From Bacteroidaceae bacterium (GTDB taxonomy: Bacteria > Bacteroidota > Bacteroidia > Bacteroidales > Bacteroidaceae): a stretch of DNA of 64,000 nucleotides. Shown here piece by piece: positions 32,964 to 43,109 of this stretch; the stretch's first letter is position 1, and each line of letters starts with the position of its first letter. Where the stretch lies: contig JAFZFF010000022.1 in assembly GCA_017556045.1 (NCBI GenBank), forward strand, positions 1 through 64,000, in the 5' to 3' direction. The notes beneath the pieces are model-generated. The model saw only the letters and a program-made list of their open reading frames with translations. It was not told the DNA's origin and ran no database searches. Made by a program: the position numbers and the translations under genes.

Positions 32964-35900
32964 ATTCCCTCTGTTTCAATACAAATACAGGCAGAAACAG
33001 AAATATGCCGATGACCGACATGGTCAGTCCACCTATAGTACCTGCTGCCAAGGGAAACCAAAAGGCTTCTTTACCAGTGCCTACCATGAACGGGACGAAA
33101 CCTAAGACGGTTGATACCACAGTCAGAAAGATTGGGATAACTTTAGCATTCCACGCTTTGACAAATGCGCGTACTGCTGTCAGCTTGGGGTAGCGCTGAC
33201 GTACGGCATTAAACTCACTCAGCACATATATGCTTGCATTCACGGTGATGCCACACAGTAGCACAAACGAAGCGAAGCCTCCTTGATCAAAGTTTAGCTT
33301 AAACAGATAGAAGGTGAGAAATACTCCGATATACGAAACTGGTATTACGAAAATGATTGCCAACGCTTGCTTCAGCGAATTGAAGAGTATACTGGTGGTA
33401 AAGAATATAATGCCTATCACGATAAGTAGCAAGGCATATTGTTTGCTATCTTTCTCTCCCCACGACAAGGTTTGTTCTTCATGCTCTGCTATATAGCCCA
33501 TCGGCAGAGAGGCATTAAACTCTTTCAGGTCCCTCTTCAGCAGTTTATATCCCTGTTGTCCCGAGCCGATATAGTCATACTGCAAGCATAGGCGGTACTG
33601 CTGATTTTCTTTAGCAATCTTTTGTGGCGCCTGTCCTTTTCCTATTGTAGCAAAGTCGGTCAGTTTGTATGAGTTCCCGTTTATTCTGAGGGGAATATTA
33701 GCCAGACCCCACACATCATACTCTTCACTTTGTCGTGAGGTCAGTTTCAGCATCTCAGGCTGTCCATCGTATACAATGCTTCCGCACGATATATCTCTGC
33801 CGAATATAGGGTGAAGAGCTGCAAACAACTGTATGCCAGTGATGTCTCCTTCTGCCAAGCGATGCCTGTCCAAATCCAAAAAGAACTCACTATAGTCATC
33901 CTTGTAGAACGAAAACTCCGAGTTGATGGTCACCTCCTTAATCCTTCGTCTTGCCAGCAGTTTCTTCTTCAATCTCTCTCCCCAGTAGGCCAGCTCGTCA
34001 TAGTTATAGCCATACATTTTAATCTGCATGCGCCCTGCCGTCTCATGCACATCATTGCTGAAGCCTTGATCCTGCAGTCCGTATACCGCCCAACTTCCTC
34101 CACCCAGCTGTAGCGCCTTGCTTATGATGTCATCTTTCAACACATAGGGAAATCCACTGCGCTGATGTTCCTTGGTGAAATATATCCGTATGATAGCCCT
34201 TCGGGCTGTGTAGATGGAGGTTTGAAATTGCTTAATTTCACTGAACTCACTCAGATAGGTTTCCATTTTCCCTACCAATGTATTCATCTGCTCCAGTGTG
34301 CTGCCGTTTGGTAACGATGCATACACCGAGAGTACCGTTTCATTTTCTTCACGACTGAAGTAGCTACCAGTATAGACTTTTTCTGCAAATAGGCGTAGAC
34401 TACCGCCCAATACTTTATCTACGATGGGCTTTACCTGTTCCTTGTACACTATGCTGCCAAACATTCTGTTGTATTGCTTGGCAAACACTCCCTCACCATC
34501 CACTTTATCGGGTAAGAGAAAAACAGGCAGTCCGAATGCCAATACCAGCACTACACATGCCAGTACCCGATAACGACATAGCCATCCTATCAGTTTAGCA
34601 TATAGGAGTGTGAAGCTGACAGCACCTTGTTTTACCAGACGATTCGGTACAGTATGCTTGACCTCTCCTAATCCAATCTTCTGCATCATGGCAGGGACAA
34701 AGAAAAGCGCCACCAGCAGTGATACCAGCAGATTGATAATCATTACCGCGGCGAAGTCCTGAAGGTCGAGCCTCAGTTTGTCATCAAGGAAAAATATGAT
34801 GACCAATGCTCCTGCCGTTGTCAAGGTTGCAGCCAATATGGGCATAAAGGCTTTCAGGTCGTGCTTGCGACGGATGTGGTCAATCATCACGATGGTATTG
34901 TCTATTACCAGATTCAGAGATATGGTGATACCTGCCAGTGAGTACAGCTGCATTTCCAACCCGAAAGCATAGTAGAAGATGCAGGCGATGGCCAGATTCA
35001 CCGACAAGCTGGCGACTATCAGCAGGAGATAGCGCAGGCTCCATGTAATCAGCGCTACAAACACCAGCAGTATCAGCACTGTCAGCCCTGTACGGAAGTA
35101 TATCTTATCCAGTTCCTTACGGATATGTTCCGTAGCGTCATAGCCAATATGTACCTCATAGCCCGATGGCATCTGCTGCTCCAGCCTCCACATCGTCTCT
35201 TTCACCTCATCGGCCAGTTTCAGCTGGTTGGCGGCCTCTTCAGCAGTAATGTTCAGGTATATGGAGTTCAGCCCGTTGATACGGTAGTAGCTCGTAGGAG
35301 CCGACTCTACGTGCATTACCCTGACAAGTTTCTCCAATCCCACTAATGCACCGTCAGCCGTTTTCAGGATTATCTCTTCGGGGCAGAACTCCGTATCTTT
35401 CCCTGTTGCTGTGCGTATGAGGCGTATCCACTCTCTGTCTCCCTTTCCAGTCTCTTGGGCGCATACGCCCAAGAACTCATTGTCGTAGTGCTGCGCAATG
35501 GCCGACTGTATCTCTGTCAAAGTGATACCCAAGTGTGCCAGCTGAGCATTGTCATACTCCAGTTGCCACTCCATGGATGTCGCGCCCGTCAACTCCACCT
35601 TATACACTCCCTTCAATTGTCCCACTATAGGTTTGATATGCTCCTCGGCATACCGTTGTATAAGGATAGGGCTGGCTGGGGCGTTCAGCGTATAGGTCAT
35701 GAAGGGGCGCGAGGCCTTCTCGCTTGAGCGGTTGGCATGTATCTGCGGATAGCTCACTCCCTCGGGCAGCTGTGCCCATGTCTGTCTTACGATGGCCGAT
35801 ACCTCAAAGCGAGCCACCTCCATATCAGCATGCTTGTCCATCTCCAAGGTGATGCTTCCACTGCCATTATCTGAGGTGGAGTATACATTCTTTACCCCCT

Positions 35901-36117
35901 CCACGCGGCTCAACATTGCTTCCAAGCGGCTGGTCACCTCTGCTTCGACAACCCGCGATGAGCCTGCTGGCATCGTAAACGACACCGTCAGTCCAGGCAA
36001 GGTGCGCGAAGGCGACAGTTTCACAGGCAGCTGCGGTAGCAGTGCCAGCCCCACTAATGACAGGCACACGAATGCCACTATCAATGTAAAGGGCGATAGG
36101 GTACGTATCTTGTTCAT
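32962..36117 (-). CDS. RND efflux permease (second pump of the operon)
   Basis: This 1051-residue inner-membrane pump of the AcrB/HAE1 type begins with a helix MNKIRTLSPFTLIVAFVCLS and has the usual 12 helices and two large periplasmic loops. The proton-relay helix reads LNLVIDNTIVMIDHIRR, with one aspartate where AcrB has two. It is more divergent than the pump at 37612-40686. It overlaps the TolC-type gene by 4 bp (ATGA), so translation is coupled. It is the last gene of a six-gene operon, and only one adaptor gene is present for the two pumps. Confidence 0.85.
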   Translation of the reverse strand: MNKIRTLSPFTLIVAFVCLSLVGLALLPQLPVKLSPSRTLPGLTVSFTMPAGSSRVVEAEVTSRLEAMLSRVEGVKNVYSTSDNGSGSITLEMDKHADMEVARFEVSAIVRQTWAQLPEGVSYPQIHANRSSEKASRPFMTYTLNAPASPILIQRYAEEHIKPIVGQLKGVYKVELTGATSMEWQLEYDNAQLAHLGITLTEIQSAIAQHYDNEFLGVCAQETGKGDREWIRLIRTATGKDTEFCPEEIILKTADGALVGLEKLVRVMHVESAPTSYYRINGLNSIYLNITAEEAANQLKLADEVKETMWRLEQQMPSGYEVHIGYDATEHIRKELDKIYFRTGLTVLILLVFVALITWSLRYLLLIVASLSVNLAIACIFYYAFGLEMQLYSLAGITISLNLVIDNTIVMIDHIRRKHDLKAFMPILAATLTTAGALVIIFFLDDKLRLDLQDFAAVMIINLLVSLLVALFFVPAMMQKIGLGEVKHTVPNRLVKQGAVSFTLLYAKLIGWLCRYRVLACVVLVLAFGLPVFLLPDKVDGEGVFAKQYNRMFGSIVYKEQVKPIVDKVLGGSLRLFAEKVYTGSYFSREENETVLSVYASLPNGSTLEQMNTLVGKMETYLSEFSEIKQFQTSIYTARRAIIRIYFTKEHQRSGFPYVLKDDIISKALQLGGGSWAVYGLQDQGFSNDVHETAGRMQIKMYGYNYDELAYWGERLKKKLLARRRIKEVTINSEFSFYKDDYSEFFLDLDRHRLAEGDITGIQLFAALHPIFGRDISCGSIVYDGQPEMLKLTSRQSEEYDVWGLANIPLRINGNSYKLTDFATIGKGQAPQKIAKENQQYRLCLQYDYIGSGQQGYKLLKRDLKEFNASLPMGYIAEHEEQTLSWGEKDSKQYALLLIVIGIIFFTTSILFNSLKQALAIIFVIPVSYIGVFLTFYLFKLNFDQGGFASFVLLCGITVNASIYVLSEFNAVRQRYPKLTAVRAFVKAWNAKVIPIFLTVVSTVLGFVPFMVGTGKEAFWFPLAAGTIGGLTMSVIGIFLFLPVFVLKQRE

Positions 36118-37604
36118 GGGCGCATACCGTGCTTCAGGTCAAAACTCTCGGAGAGCGACACTCCGTGTTCAAAATCATACAATGTCAGCCTGCGTATCCT
36201 GTAATAGTTGAGCCAATAGTCCTGCAGTGCCGAAATATAGTTTTTCTGTGCAGCCTGCTGACGATTCAGCGAGAGGGTCAGGCTGTTCACATCGGCCTTT
36301 CCAATGATAAACCGTTGGCGTGTCTGCTCATAGGCCATCACCGCCAAGTCCAAAGCCTCTTCTGCGCTCATGATGAGCCGCTGCTGGATGTTGAAGTCGC
36401 TCACCGTCATCGTCACCTCCTCTTCGAGCCTCAGCTCCTCCTGTTGGGATGCTATGGTCATCACGTTGAGGTCGTTTTTTGCCATATTGCACCTACCCTT
36501 TCTCACCCCCCAGTCAACCAGCGGAATTGATACGCTCACATTTATCAGGTCCTGCTGTAGGGGTTCTGTGTATGCATTCCTGAATCTGTCAGCCACTTGG
36601 TTGAATCCCACGCTGGCATTCACGCTGGCGTTTAACCGCGATTCTATCCGTGCCTTATCCACGTTACGCTCCGTTTCCAGTATATTCTGCCGTTGCTGCA
36701 GATATTCAGGATTGTTCTCCTTCGCTCTCGCCAGCGCCTCTTCCATCGGTATCTCCAGCGGCTGTGGTCGGATTGGCATGTCGAGCACCACCTGTGTATC
36801 CCTATCCATGCCAAGGAATGACACCAATGCAAACATCGCCCTTTTCAGAGCTATCTGCGCATTCTCCAGAGCGTTCTGTGCATTCACCCTGTCCAGCTGC
36901 AGGGTCAGCAGGTCGGCTCTTGATATGGCAGCTATCTTATATCGCTGCAGCCCGATGCTATATAGCGTGTCCGTCGATGCCTCATTCTTCTCGGCCAGCT
37001 CATAGTCGGCCTGTGCCATCGCCAAACCGAAGAAGTAGCCTACCGCCTCTTCCGCCACCACCTCGGTATTGTAGACAAATTCCCGCTTCACCCTCTCGAA
37101 CTTCAGCGGTTCTATCTTGCGTTCCCAACGGAAGGGGTTATAGCCCAGCAGGCTCTGCGAGTAGCCTATGCGGAAAGGTACGCTTGCTATCTGTGTCGAG
37201 CGGCTATCACCGAAGCTACGCATATACTCCAACTCCGAATCTATATAGAATGTACCTCCCGTGAGGTCGAAGTTCTGCTTGATGCTCAGCCCACTGCTGG
37301 AGCTGAGCATCTGCTGCTCGCGGAATACGTCCATGTTGCTGTTCGAGTCATATCGTCGGGTGATGTAGCGATAATACTGCGCAGGCATCAGGTCCAGTGT
37401 AAGGCTCGGCAGTCGGTTGGCCTTGTAGGTGCGATATGCCCAGTAGCCCGAAAGGTACATATTCTGATTTCTGAATGCCGATAGCGAGCTGTCACAAGCC
37501 AGCTCTATGGTACGCTTCAGGGTGAGCCTCACCGTGTGCTGTGCCTTACCTTCCGATGCGAGCAAGCACAGGCACAGACCTATAGTATAGAATCTCCATT
37601 TCAT
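36114..37604 (-). CDS. TolC family outer-membrane channel
   Basis: The 496-residue product forms the outer-membrane exit duct. The ATG at 37604 (MKWRFYTIGLCLCLLASEGKAQ) gives a proper signal peptide, and the 9-codon longer form would overlap the preceding pump gene. Two outer-membrane efflux repeats are visible, with long amphipathic helices (about 170-260 and 380-450: LSRADLLTLQLDRVNAQNALENA, AYEQTRQRFIIGKADVNSL). It is flanked in the operon by two RND pump genes, an arrangement that suggests one channel serves both. Confidence 0.85.
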   Translation of the reverse strand: MKWRFYTIGLCLCLLASEGKAQHTVRLTLKRTIELACDSSLSAFRNQNMYLSGYWAYRTYKANRLPSLTLDLMPAQYYRYITRRYDSNSNMDVFREQQMLSSSSGLSIKQNFDLTGGTFYIDSELEYMRSFGDSRSTQIASVPFRIGYSQSLLGYNPFRWERKIEPLKFERVKREFVYNTEVVAEEAVGYFFGLAMAQADYELAEKNEASTDTLYSIGLQRYKIAAISRADLLTLQLDRVNAQNALENAQIALKRAMFALVSFLGMDRDTQVVLDMPIRPQPLEIPMEEALARAKENNPEYLQQRQNILETERNVDKARIESRLNASVNASVGFNQVADRFRNAYTEPLQQDLINVSVSIPLVDWGVRKGRCNMAKNDLNVMTIASQQEELRLEEEVTMTVSDFNIQQRLIMSAEEALDLAVMAYEQTRQRFIIGKADVNSLTLSLNRQQAAQKNYISALQDYWLNYYRIRRLTLYDFEHGVSLSESFDLKHGMRP

Positions 37605-37611
37605 ATTTCTC

Positions 37612-40600
37612 TTATTTATTACGATAGACAAACCAATATATCAGTGGGATGATGAACAGGCTGACGAGTGTCCCCAGCAGCATAGAGCCAATCATCGCTA
37701 TAGCCAACGGCTTCTGCAGCTCCGAACCCATATCTGTGGAGAACAGCAGCGGCACCATGGCCACGATGGTCGTCAGCGAGGTCATGATGATGGGGCGCAA
37801 GCGTCTGGTTCCTGCCGTATGTATGGCCTCCATCAGCGGAGTTCCCATCTTACGCAATTCATTGATGGAGTCGAGCTTCAGGATAGAGTCGTTCACCACG
37901 ATGCCGCATGTCACAATGATGCCGATGGCCGACATCAGGTTCAACGTATGCCCGAACAGCCACAGCGAAGCCAAGGCAAAGGAAACGTCTATCGGTATCT
38001 CCACCAATACGATAAGTGGCTGCACGAAACTCTCGAACTGGGCACAAAGGATAAAGTACATCAGCAGTATCGACACGAAGAGTATCACCGTGAGCTCGTC
38101 TATCATCTTCCTGTTCGAGAAGAAGCTGCCCGCAAAGTCCACCTCCCATCCATCAGCATCCTTCACTACCTGCTCCACATCGGTCATCAATTGGGGAGCA
38201 TCGTCCACACCAAAGAAACTGATGGGTATATACTCACCGTTCTTACCGGCTGTAATGCTCTTCAAGTCCTCCGACGGCACCACCCTCACCAAGCTGTTCA
38301 AGGGGATATGCGAAATCTCCCCACGGCTATTCGGCAGTGTCTGTACCAGACACGTCTGCAATATACTGTTGATGGTGCGCTCCCCTCCCGCGATACCGAT
38401 GGGCAGATACTGTTGGTACGACCGCAGGGTCGATACCTTGTTCTCCTTGAATGCCGTGCGCAACACACGCACCAGCTCGTCATACGACACGTTATATATC
38501 AGCAATCGCTCCCTATCCACCACGATGTTCATCTGGTTGCGGAAGGCAATGCCCTCGGTCTCCACCCCCGCACACTCGGCAATCTCCCCTTCGAGCCGCT
38601 GCAGGGCTATGGGCTCAGGAGCTTGTGAACGGTTGGTGGTATGCAGCTGCGCCACCACGTCAGCCTCTCCAGTCGCGAAGAGCTTCTCGAAGATGGTCTC
38701 CGGTGGTGAGAAGGTCAGTACCGCCAACGGATAGTCCACCCTCACAGCCTTCGCCAGCTGTTCTTGTAGCGGAGCTATGGCTGCAGAGGTTTCGGTCTTG
38801 AAGTACAGCTCTGCCTCGGTAGCCGACAGGCCACTGCCCTCATTTAGGATAAAGTCCTGCATACCCACGTATGCCGTATGCTCCGTCACCAGAGTATCGA
38901 CCATCCTTGTCAGCCCATCCACACGGCGGTGATTCTCCTCTACATGGATGTTCTCGTTCCACTCTATGCGCATCACCAGCTCGTTCTGGTCAATCTCGGG
39001 CATACGCTCCTTCCTCAGGTGCGAGAAGAGAAATACGCACAGCGGCAGTGTGACTACCGTCATCGCTATGCTCAGCACCTTATGCGAGAACACCCAACTA
39101 ATACCCCCATCGTAGCAGCGCTCCAGCCAACTGTTCTTTCCGCTGTTGTCAAACTGTCGGGTGAACCACCTCCTGCCTCGAAGTCCCATACTATAAAACA
39201 GCTGGTAGAGTACAGGCAGCAGCATGATGCCGACGATGTACGACACCAACAAGCCTGCAGCGATAGAGAAAGCCTGATCCATAAAGATGGCCCCAGCAAT
39301 ACCGCTCATGAATACCAGTGGAAGGAATACCGCCACCGTCGTAAGCATAGAGCTGAGCATGGGAGTTATCACCTCCGTTGTACCTACTGCACAGGCTCGC
39401 TTGAGCGAGTAGCCCCTTTCACGATATTGCTCGATGTTCTCCGTTACGATGATGGAATTGTCTATCATCATGCCCACAGCCAAGATGAGTCCCGAGAGGG
39501 AGATGATGTTGAGCGACACCCCGAAGAGGTAGAACAGGGCAAAGGTTACCACCACCGACACTGTCATGCTCAGTCCTATCACTAAGGGCGAGCGCACATC
39601 GCCTAAGAAGTATATGGCCACGATGAATATCAGCAGGAATCCGATGGTAAAATTCTCCTTCAGGTTAGAGAGGGTATAGTCGAGCAATTCCGTCTGATTG
39701 CGGCATACGCTGAACTCAATGTCAGGGTATAAGGACGCGAAATAGTCGGTCGTCTCTTTCAGTTTGCTTTTCATCGCCTCCATATTCTCATCGCTATGCT
39801 TGATGATAGCAAGTGTCACGGCACGTTTACCCTTAGCTACCGACAACCCCTGTTCCTTTTGCGACACTACGGCCACGCGACATAGATCCTTCAGCTGTAT
39901 CAGCCGTTCTCCCTTCCTTATATATATATTCTCTACATCCTCGGGAGTACGCAGCAGGGTAGCGATGCGTATGTTGTATTCGTAGTATCCGTCGCGTACC
40001 AACATGCTTCCCGGCTCCACATTGTTTGCAGCTAAGACACTCTCAATATCTGCTATCGTGGTACCAGTGATGGCCAGCTTCTCGGGGTCAGGTACTATCT
40101 GTAACATTCGTCCAGGTATACCAGTGATGTCAGCCATCACCACCTCGGGGAGCTGCTCTATACGGCGTTTCACCACGTTCTCGGCCAACTCGCACAGTGT
40201 CAGGAACCGTTGTTCGTCGGTATCCTCGTAAGGTCGGCTGTCCTTCAGTGTCATATTCAGGTACAGTACAGGTATGTCCGTTGCGCTTGCCTTGATGGCA
40301 CGGGGGCGCTCAGCTTCCTTGGGTAGATAGTTCATAGCTGCATCTATCTTCTCGTTCACCTCGATGAAGGCAAGGTCGGTATTCACGCCGAAGTCAAACT
40401 CCATGCGTATGATGCCCGCGCCGTCCCGTGTCTCGCTCCTTATCTCGCGCAGTCCTGCCACCTGCAGCAGCTGTCGGCGCACAGGAGCCACTACCGTGTT
40501 CTCCAGCTCACGCGCCGAAGAGTTCTCTCCTGTCACCTGCACTGTGATTTGCGGTATCGCAATATCGGGCAGCAGTGACACAGGCAGCGTATGATATGTC

Positions 40601-40686
40601 ACCAGACCTATGATGAAACATGCCGTAAAGGCCATCAGCACTGCTATGGGGCGTTGTAGTAGGAACTTTATCATATATTTTACCAA
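37612..40686 (-). CDS. RND efflux permease (first pump of the operon)
   Basis: A 1024-residue HAE1-type RND permease typical of Bacteroidetes. The N-terminus is MVKYMIKFLLQRPIAVLMAF and the fourth helix LAVGMMIDNSIIVTENIEQYRERG. Porter-domain motifs such as TVQVTGENSSARELENTVVAPV (about 47-68) are conserved. It starts 17 nt after the adaptor gene stop. With the adaptor and the TolC-type protein it forms a complete tripartite pump. Substrate is unknown. Confidence 0.88.
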   Translation of the reverse strand: MVKYMIKFLLQRPIAVLMAFTACFIIGLVTYHTLPVSLLPDIAIPQITVQVTGENSSARELENTVVAPVRRQLLQVAGLREIRSETRDGAGIIRMEFDFGVNTDLAFIEVNEKIDAAMNYLPKEAERPRAIKASATDIPVLYLNMTLKDSRPYEDTDEQRFLTLCELAENVVKRRIEQLPEVVMADITGIPGRMLQIVPDPEKLAITGTTIADIESVLAANNVEPGSMLVRDGYYEYNIRIATLLRTPEDVENIYIRKGERLIQLKDLCRVAVVSQKEQGLSVAKGKRAVTLAIIKHSDENMEAMKSKLKETTDYFASLYPDIEFSVCRNQTELLDYTLSNLKENFTIGFLLIFIVAIYFLGDVRSPLVIGLSMTVSVVVTFALFYLFGVSLNIISLSGLILAVGMMIDNSIIVTENIEQYRERGYSLKRACAVGTTEVITPMLSSMLTTVAVFLPLVFMSGIAGAIFMDQAFSIAAGLLVSYIVGIMLLPVLYQLFYSMGLRGRRWFTRQFDNSGKNSWLERCYDGGISWVFSHKVLSIAMTVVTLPLCVFLFSHLRKERMPEIDQNELVMRIEWNENIHVEENHRRVDGLTRMVDTLVTEHTAYVGMQDFILNEGSGLSATEAELYFKTETSAAIAPLQEQLAKAVRVDYPLAVLTFSPPETIFEKLFATGEADVVAQLHTTNRSQAPEPIALQRLEGEIAECAGVETEGIAFRNQMNIVVDRERLLIYNVSYDELVRVLRTAFKENKVSTLRSYQQYLPIGIAGGERTINSILQTCLVQTLPNSRGEISHIPLNSLVRVVPSEDLKSITAGKNGEYIPISFFGVDDAPQLMTDVEQVVKDADGWEVDFAGSFFSNRKMIDELTVILFVSILLMYFILCAQFESFVQPLIVLVEIPIDVSFALASLWLFGHTLNLMSAIGIIVTCGIVVNDSILKLDSINELRKMGTPLMEAIHTAGTRRLRPIIMTSLTTIVAMVPLLFSTDMGSELQKPLAIAMIGSMLLGTLVSLFIIPLIYWFVYRNK

Positions 40687-40703
40687 TTGTCAATTATCCC
40701 TTA

Positions 40704-41777
40704 TCAATTGTCAATTATCTCCACTTTCGTCTCATGCGCCAGATTCACATTGCCTGTGGTTATCACCGTCATACCCTCCTGTAGCTTGTTTTCTTCGTTT
40801 TCTACGAGCGTATATTGTATGAGGTTCTCCAGTCCCGTCTGTACGTAGTTCCACAGTGCCAGACTATCCTCTACGGTGAAGAGTACTTGCTTGCCCGAGC
40901 GCAATACAATGGCAGTCTTGGGCACCACGAGTTGGTTGGGGACGATGCGTTTCACGCTAACACGCACATTCATGCCGTCAAACAGTCTGCCACCACCCTC
41001 TACCGTCGCCTTCACGCGCACCATGCCGTTGCCGTCTACCATGGGGTTTATCTCGCAGATGTGTCCGTCACGTACATCCACAATCGAGGCGTATGGAGTC
41101 ACCTCCACCTCATCGCCCACCTTGATAAGGGGTAGCTCGCTCTCCAGCATGGTGAAGTCCACCTCCATGGTTGCAGTACCGATGACTCGACAAAAAGGTT
41201 CTCCGCTTCGGGGCATATTATGCGCCTTACCGTAGAGGTTGGCCACCACTCCGTCGTAAGGGGCTGTCAGTGTAGCCTGCTCCACATCGTACTGTGCCAC
41301 CTCATATTGAGCCTTAGCTTGCTCGTATCCGCTCTTCACCTTGGCCAATTCTAATACATCTGCAGGTATGGCGGTCAGATTTTCGGGCGTGTAGCCCTGA
41401 CCTATCAATACATCGTGCAGCTCTATCGTGGCTTGCGACAGCGCATTCTTGCGTTGTGCCAAGGTGTTGTTCAGCCTGAAGAGGTCCAGCTCAGCGAGCT
41501 TCTGCCCCTTGCGTACATACGTTCCGTTCTTTACATACACTTTTGCCACCACCTCTGATGTACGGAAGTATAGATCGGCATATTCCTTTGCCACCACTTT
41601 GCCATTGCTTACCAATTCGTGGTGAAAGTCGCCTCGGGCAAGTGTCATCACCGTCACCTCCTCTACCTGCTGAGGAAGTACGGTTGTCACCCTCTCATTC
41701 TCCTTACCCGCTTTGTTCGCTTTAGTGCAGGCCACCAATATGCTTAGTGTCATGCAACCAATGATAAATCTCTTCAT
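40704..41777 (-). CDS. RND pump periplasmic adaptor (MFP/HlyD) lipoprotein
   Basis: This 357-residue membrane-fusion protein joins pump and outer channel. The lipoprotein signal MKRFIIGCMTLSILVAC (cysteine 17) is followed by a barrel-sandwich half (VVAKVYVKNGTYVRKGQKLAEL), a helical hairpin (about 105-160) and the second half (TLTAPYDGVVANLYGKAHN). The signal peptide closely resembles that of the propeller lipoprotein just upstream. The last codons (VEIIDN) are read from a TTGATAATTGACAA-type repeat that continues into the spacer. Confidence 0.88.
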   Translation of the reverse strand: MKRFIIGCMTLSILVACTKANKAGKENERVTTVLPQQVEEVTVMTLARGDFHHELVSNGKVVAKEYADLYFRTSEVVAKVYVKNGTYVRKGQKLAELDLFRLNNTLAQRKNALSQATIELHDVLIGQGYTPENLTAIPADVLELAKVKSGYEQAKAQYEVAQYDVEQATLTAPYDGVVANLYGKAHNMPRSGEPFCRVIGTATMEVDFTMLESELPLIKVGDEVEVTPYASIVDVRDGHICEINPMVDGNGMVRVKATVEGGGRLFDGMNVRVSVKRIVPNQLVVPKTAIVLRSGKQVLFTVEDSLALWNYVQTGLENLIQYTLVENEENKLQEGMTVITTGNVNLAHETKVEIIDN

Positions 41778-41783
41778 ATCCGT

Positions 41784-43055
41784 TTACTTGAATTTTGCCA
41801 ACATAATCACAGGGTTATCTTCTACGTCCAGCTTGGATGCTATCTCTTTCAGCTCTCCTTGCAACTTACCTCCCTCATAGAGTGCCAATAGTTCATAGGA
41901 GCGGTAATATTGCAGCACGGTGTTGTCTGGTAGTATGTGGCAATTGGCAGTCATAGGAGCGCGGAACGGGTATCCCTCAGCAGTGATGTTCCTGTCTGTC
42001 AGTTTCACCTGGATGCACTTGCCTGTATGACGATTTTGTAGGAAGGTTCTTGTCGGCAGTATCGTTTTATTGAAGTCTTTCTCTACTGCTGTCCACATGA
42101 AGAAGTCTTCTGTTACTGCATCGGGAGCCACAAGCCAAGGTGTGCCGTTTTCTTTCATCCAGTTCTCTTTCTTCGCAATGGGGACGAAGTGCTTGTCTTT
42201 GTATTGGTATATGGTGTCCAATGCGAAGTCTGCGAAGATAAGTCCGCCATTTATGTTTGATATGGGGGATATGCTTGTACTTATCGTAATGAACTTGTCC
42301 GCCTCCTTATCATAATAGCTGACACTGTTACCTATTCTTTTTTTTATTGTCAGGGGGAGTCGGGATACTGTTCCGTCCGTAACGGAAAGCATGTAATAAG
42401 GGCGAGGGTTGGTGTGCTTCTCTACTTTGTTGTTTACATTCATGAGGTCTTCCATGAGAAGACTCCTTGTGTCTTTGGAGAGGCAATGAATCTTTCCCCA
42501 TGTGTACCCTTCAGCCTTGACCCTCAGCGTTCGCTTGTATTCCCCTTCGTAGGTGTATACCTGTAGCTTGTGACGTTGCCAATCGTGGATGTACACCTCA
42601 CGCAGCAGGGGGTCTACACACAAGTCGGCGAATCGTGAGTACTCCTCACCACTGCCTCCCTTTCGGCTGAAGTAGTGGGAGAAACTTCCATCACGTCTGA
42701 AAAATACGACATCCTCCATCTCGCGCATCGTAATGATGAAGCTGTCGGTCATGATAATATCTTGATGTCCTACCAAGCCATCTTCATGGGACTCCAATAC
42801 GATATATTCTACGTCGGCAATATCCTGCAGTGCTATGGTCTTCTTCGGGTACTCTTTCTTCATGTCGAGCACGGGTAGGCCGACCGTATTGGTTGGTTCC
42901 TTTTGGTGAAGGAAAGTCATTGTAGGATTTTCTTTGCCCTCGGGGACCTTTGTCTCAACAGTTGTCCGTTCCTCTTTTCTGGCGTTGTTACCTTTACTGT
43001 TTGAGCAGGCTACCAGCATTGCCAGTGCCATGCAGCTTATGATAAGTTTTCTCAT
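41784..43055 (-). CDS. 6-bladed beta-propeller lipoprotein
   Basis: This 423-residue protein belongs to the Bacteroidetes 6-bladed propeller lipoproteins (BF3164-like). The ATG at 43055 (MRKLIISCMALAMLVAC) gives a clean lipobox with cysteine 17; an in-frame ATG at 43061 is also possible. After a linker, repeated blades such as DVVFFRRDGSFSHYFSRKGGSGEEYSRF and LQVYTYEGEYKRTLRVKAEG are visible. Function of the family is unknown. It lies 6 nt before the adaptor gene and is second in the pump operon, so an envelope role linked to export or sensing is possible. Confidence 0.75.
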   Translation of the reverse strand: MRKLIISCMALAMLVACSNSKGNNARKEERTTVETKVPEGKENPTMTFLHQKEPTNTVGLPVLDMKKEYPKKTIALQDIADVEYIVLESHEDGLVGHQDIIMTDSFIITMREMEDVVFFRRDGSFSHYFSRKGGSGEEYSRFADLCVDPLLREVYIHDWQRHKLQVYTYEGEYKRTLRVKAEGYTWGKIHCLSKDTRSLLMEDLMNVNNKVEKHTNPRPYYMLSVTDGTVSRLPLTIKKRIGNSVSYYDKEADKFITISTSISPISNINGGLIFADFALDTIYQYKDKHFVPIAKKENWMKENGTPWLVAPDAVTEDFFMWTAVEKDFNKTILPTRTFLQNRHTGKCIQVKLTDRNITAEGYPFRAPMTANCHILPDNTVLQYYRSYELLALYEGGKLQGELKEIASKLDVEDNPVIMLAKFK

Positions 43056-43109
43056 ATACATATATACATGTTATTTCAGAGCGATTCGTGGTTGAAACAA
43101 GAAATACCC

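Noticed and set aside
37649..38734. 361-residue open frame on the plus strand
   Set aside because: It is antisense to the RND pump gene and Ser/Thr/Met-rich without domains.
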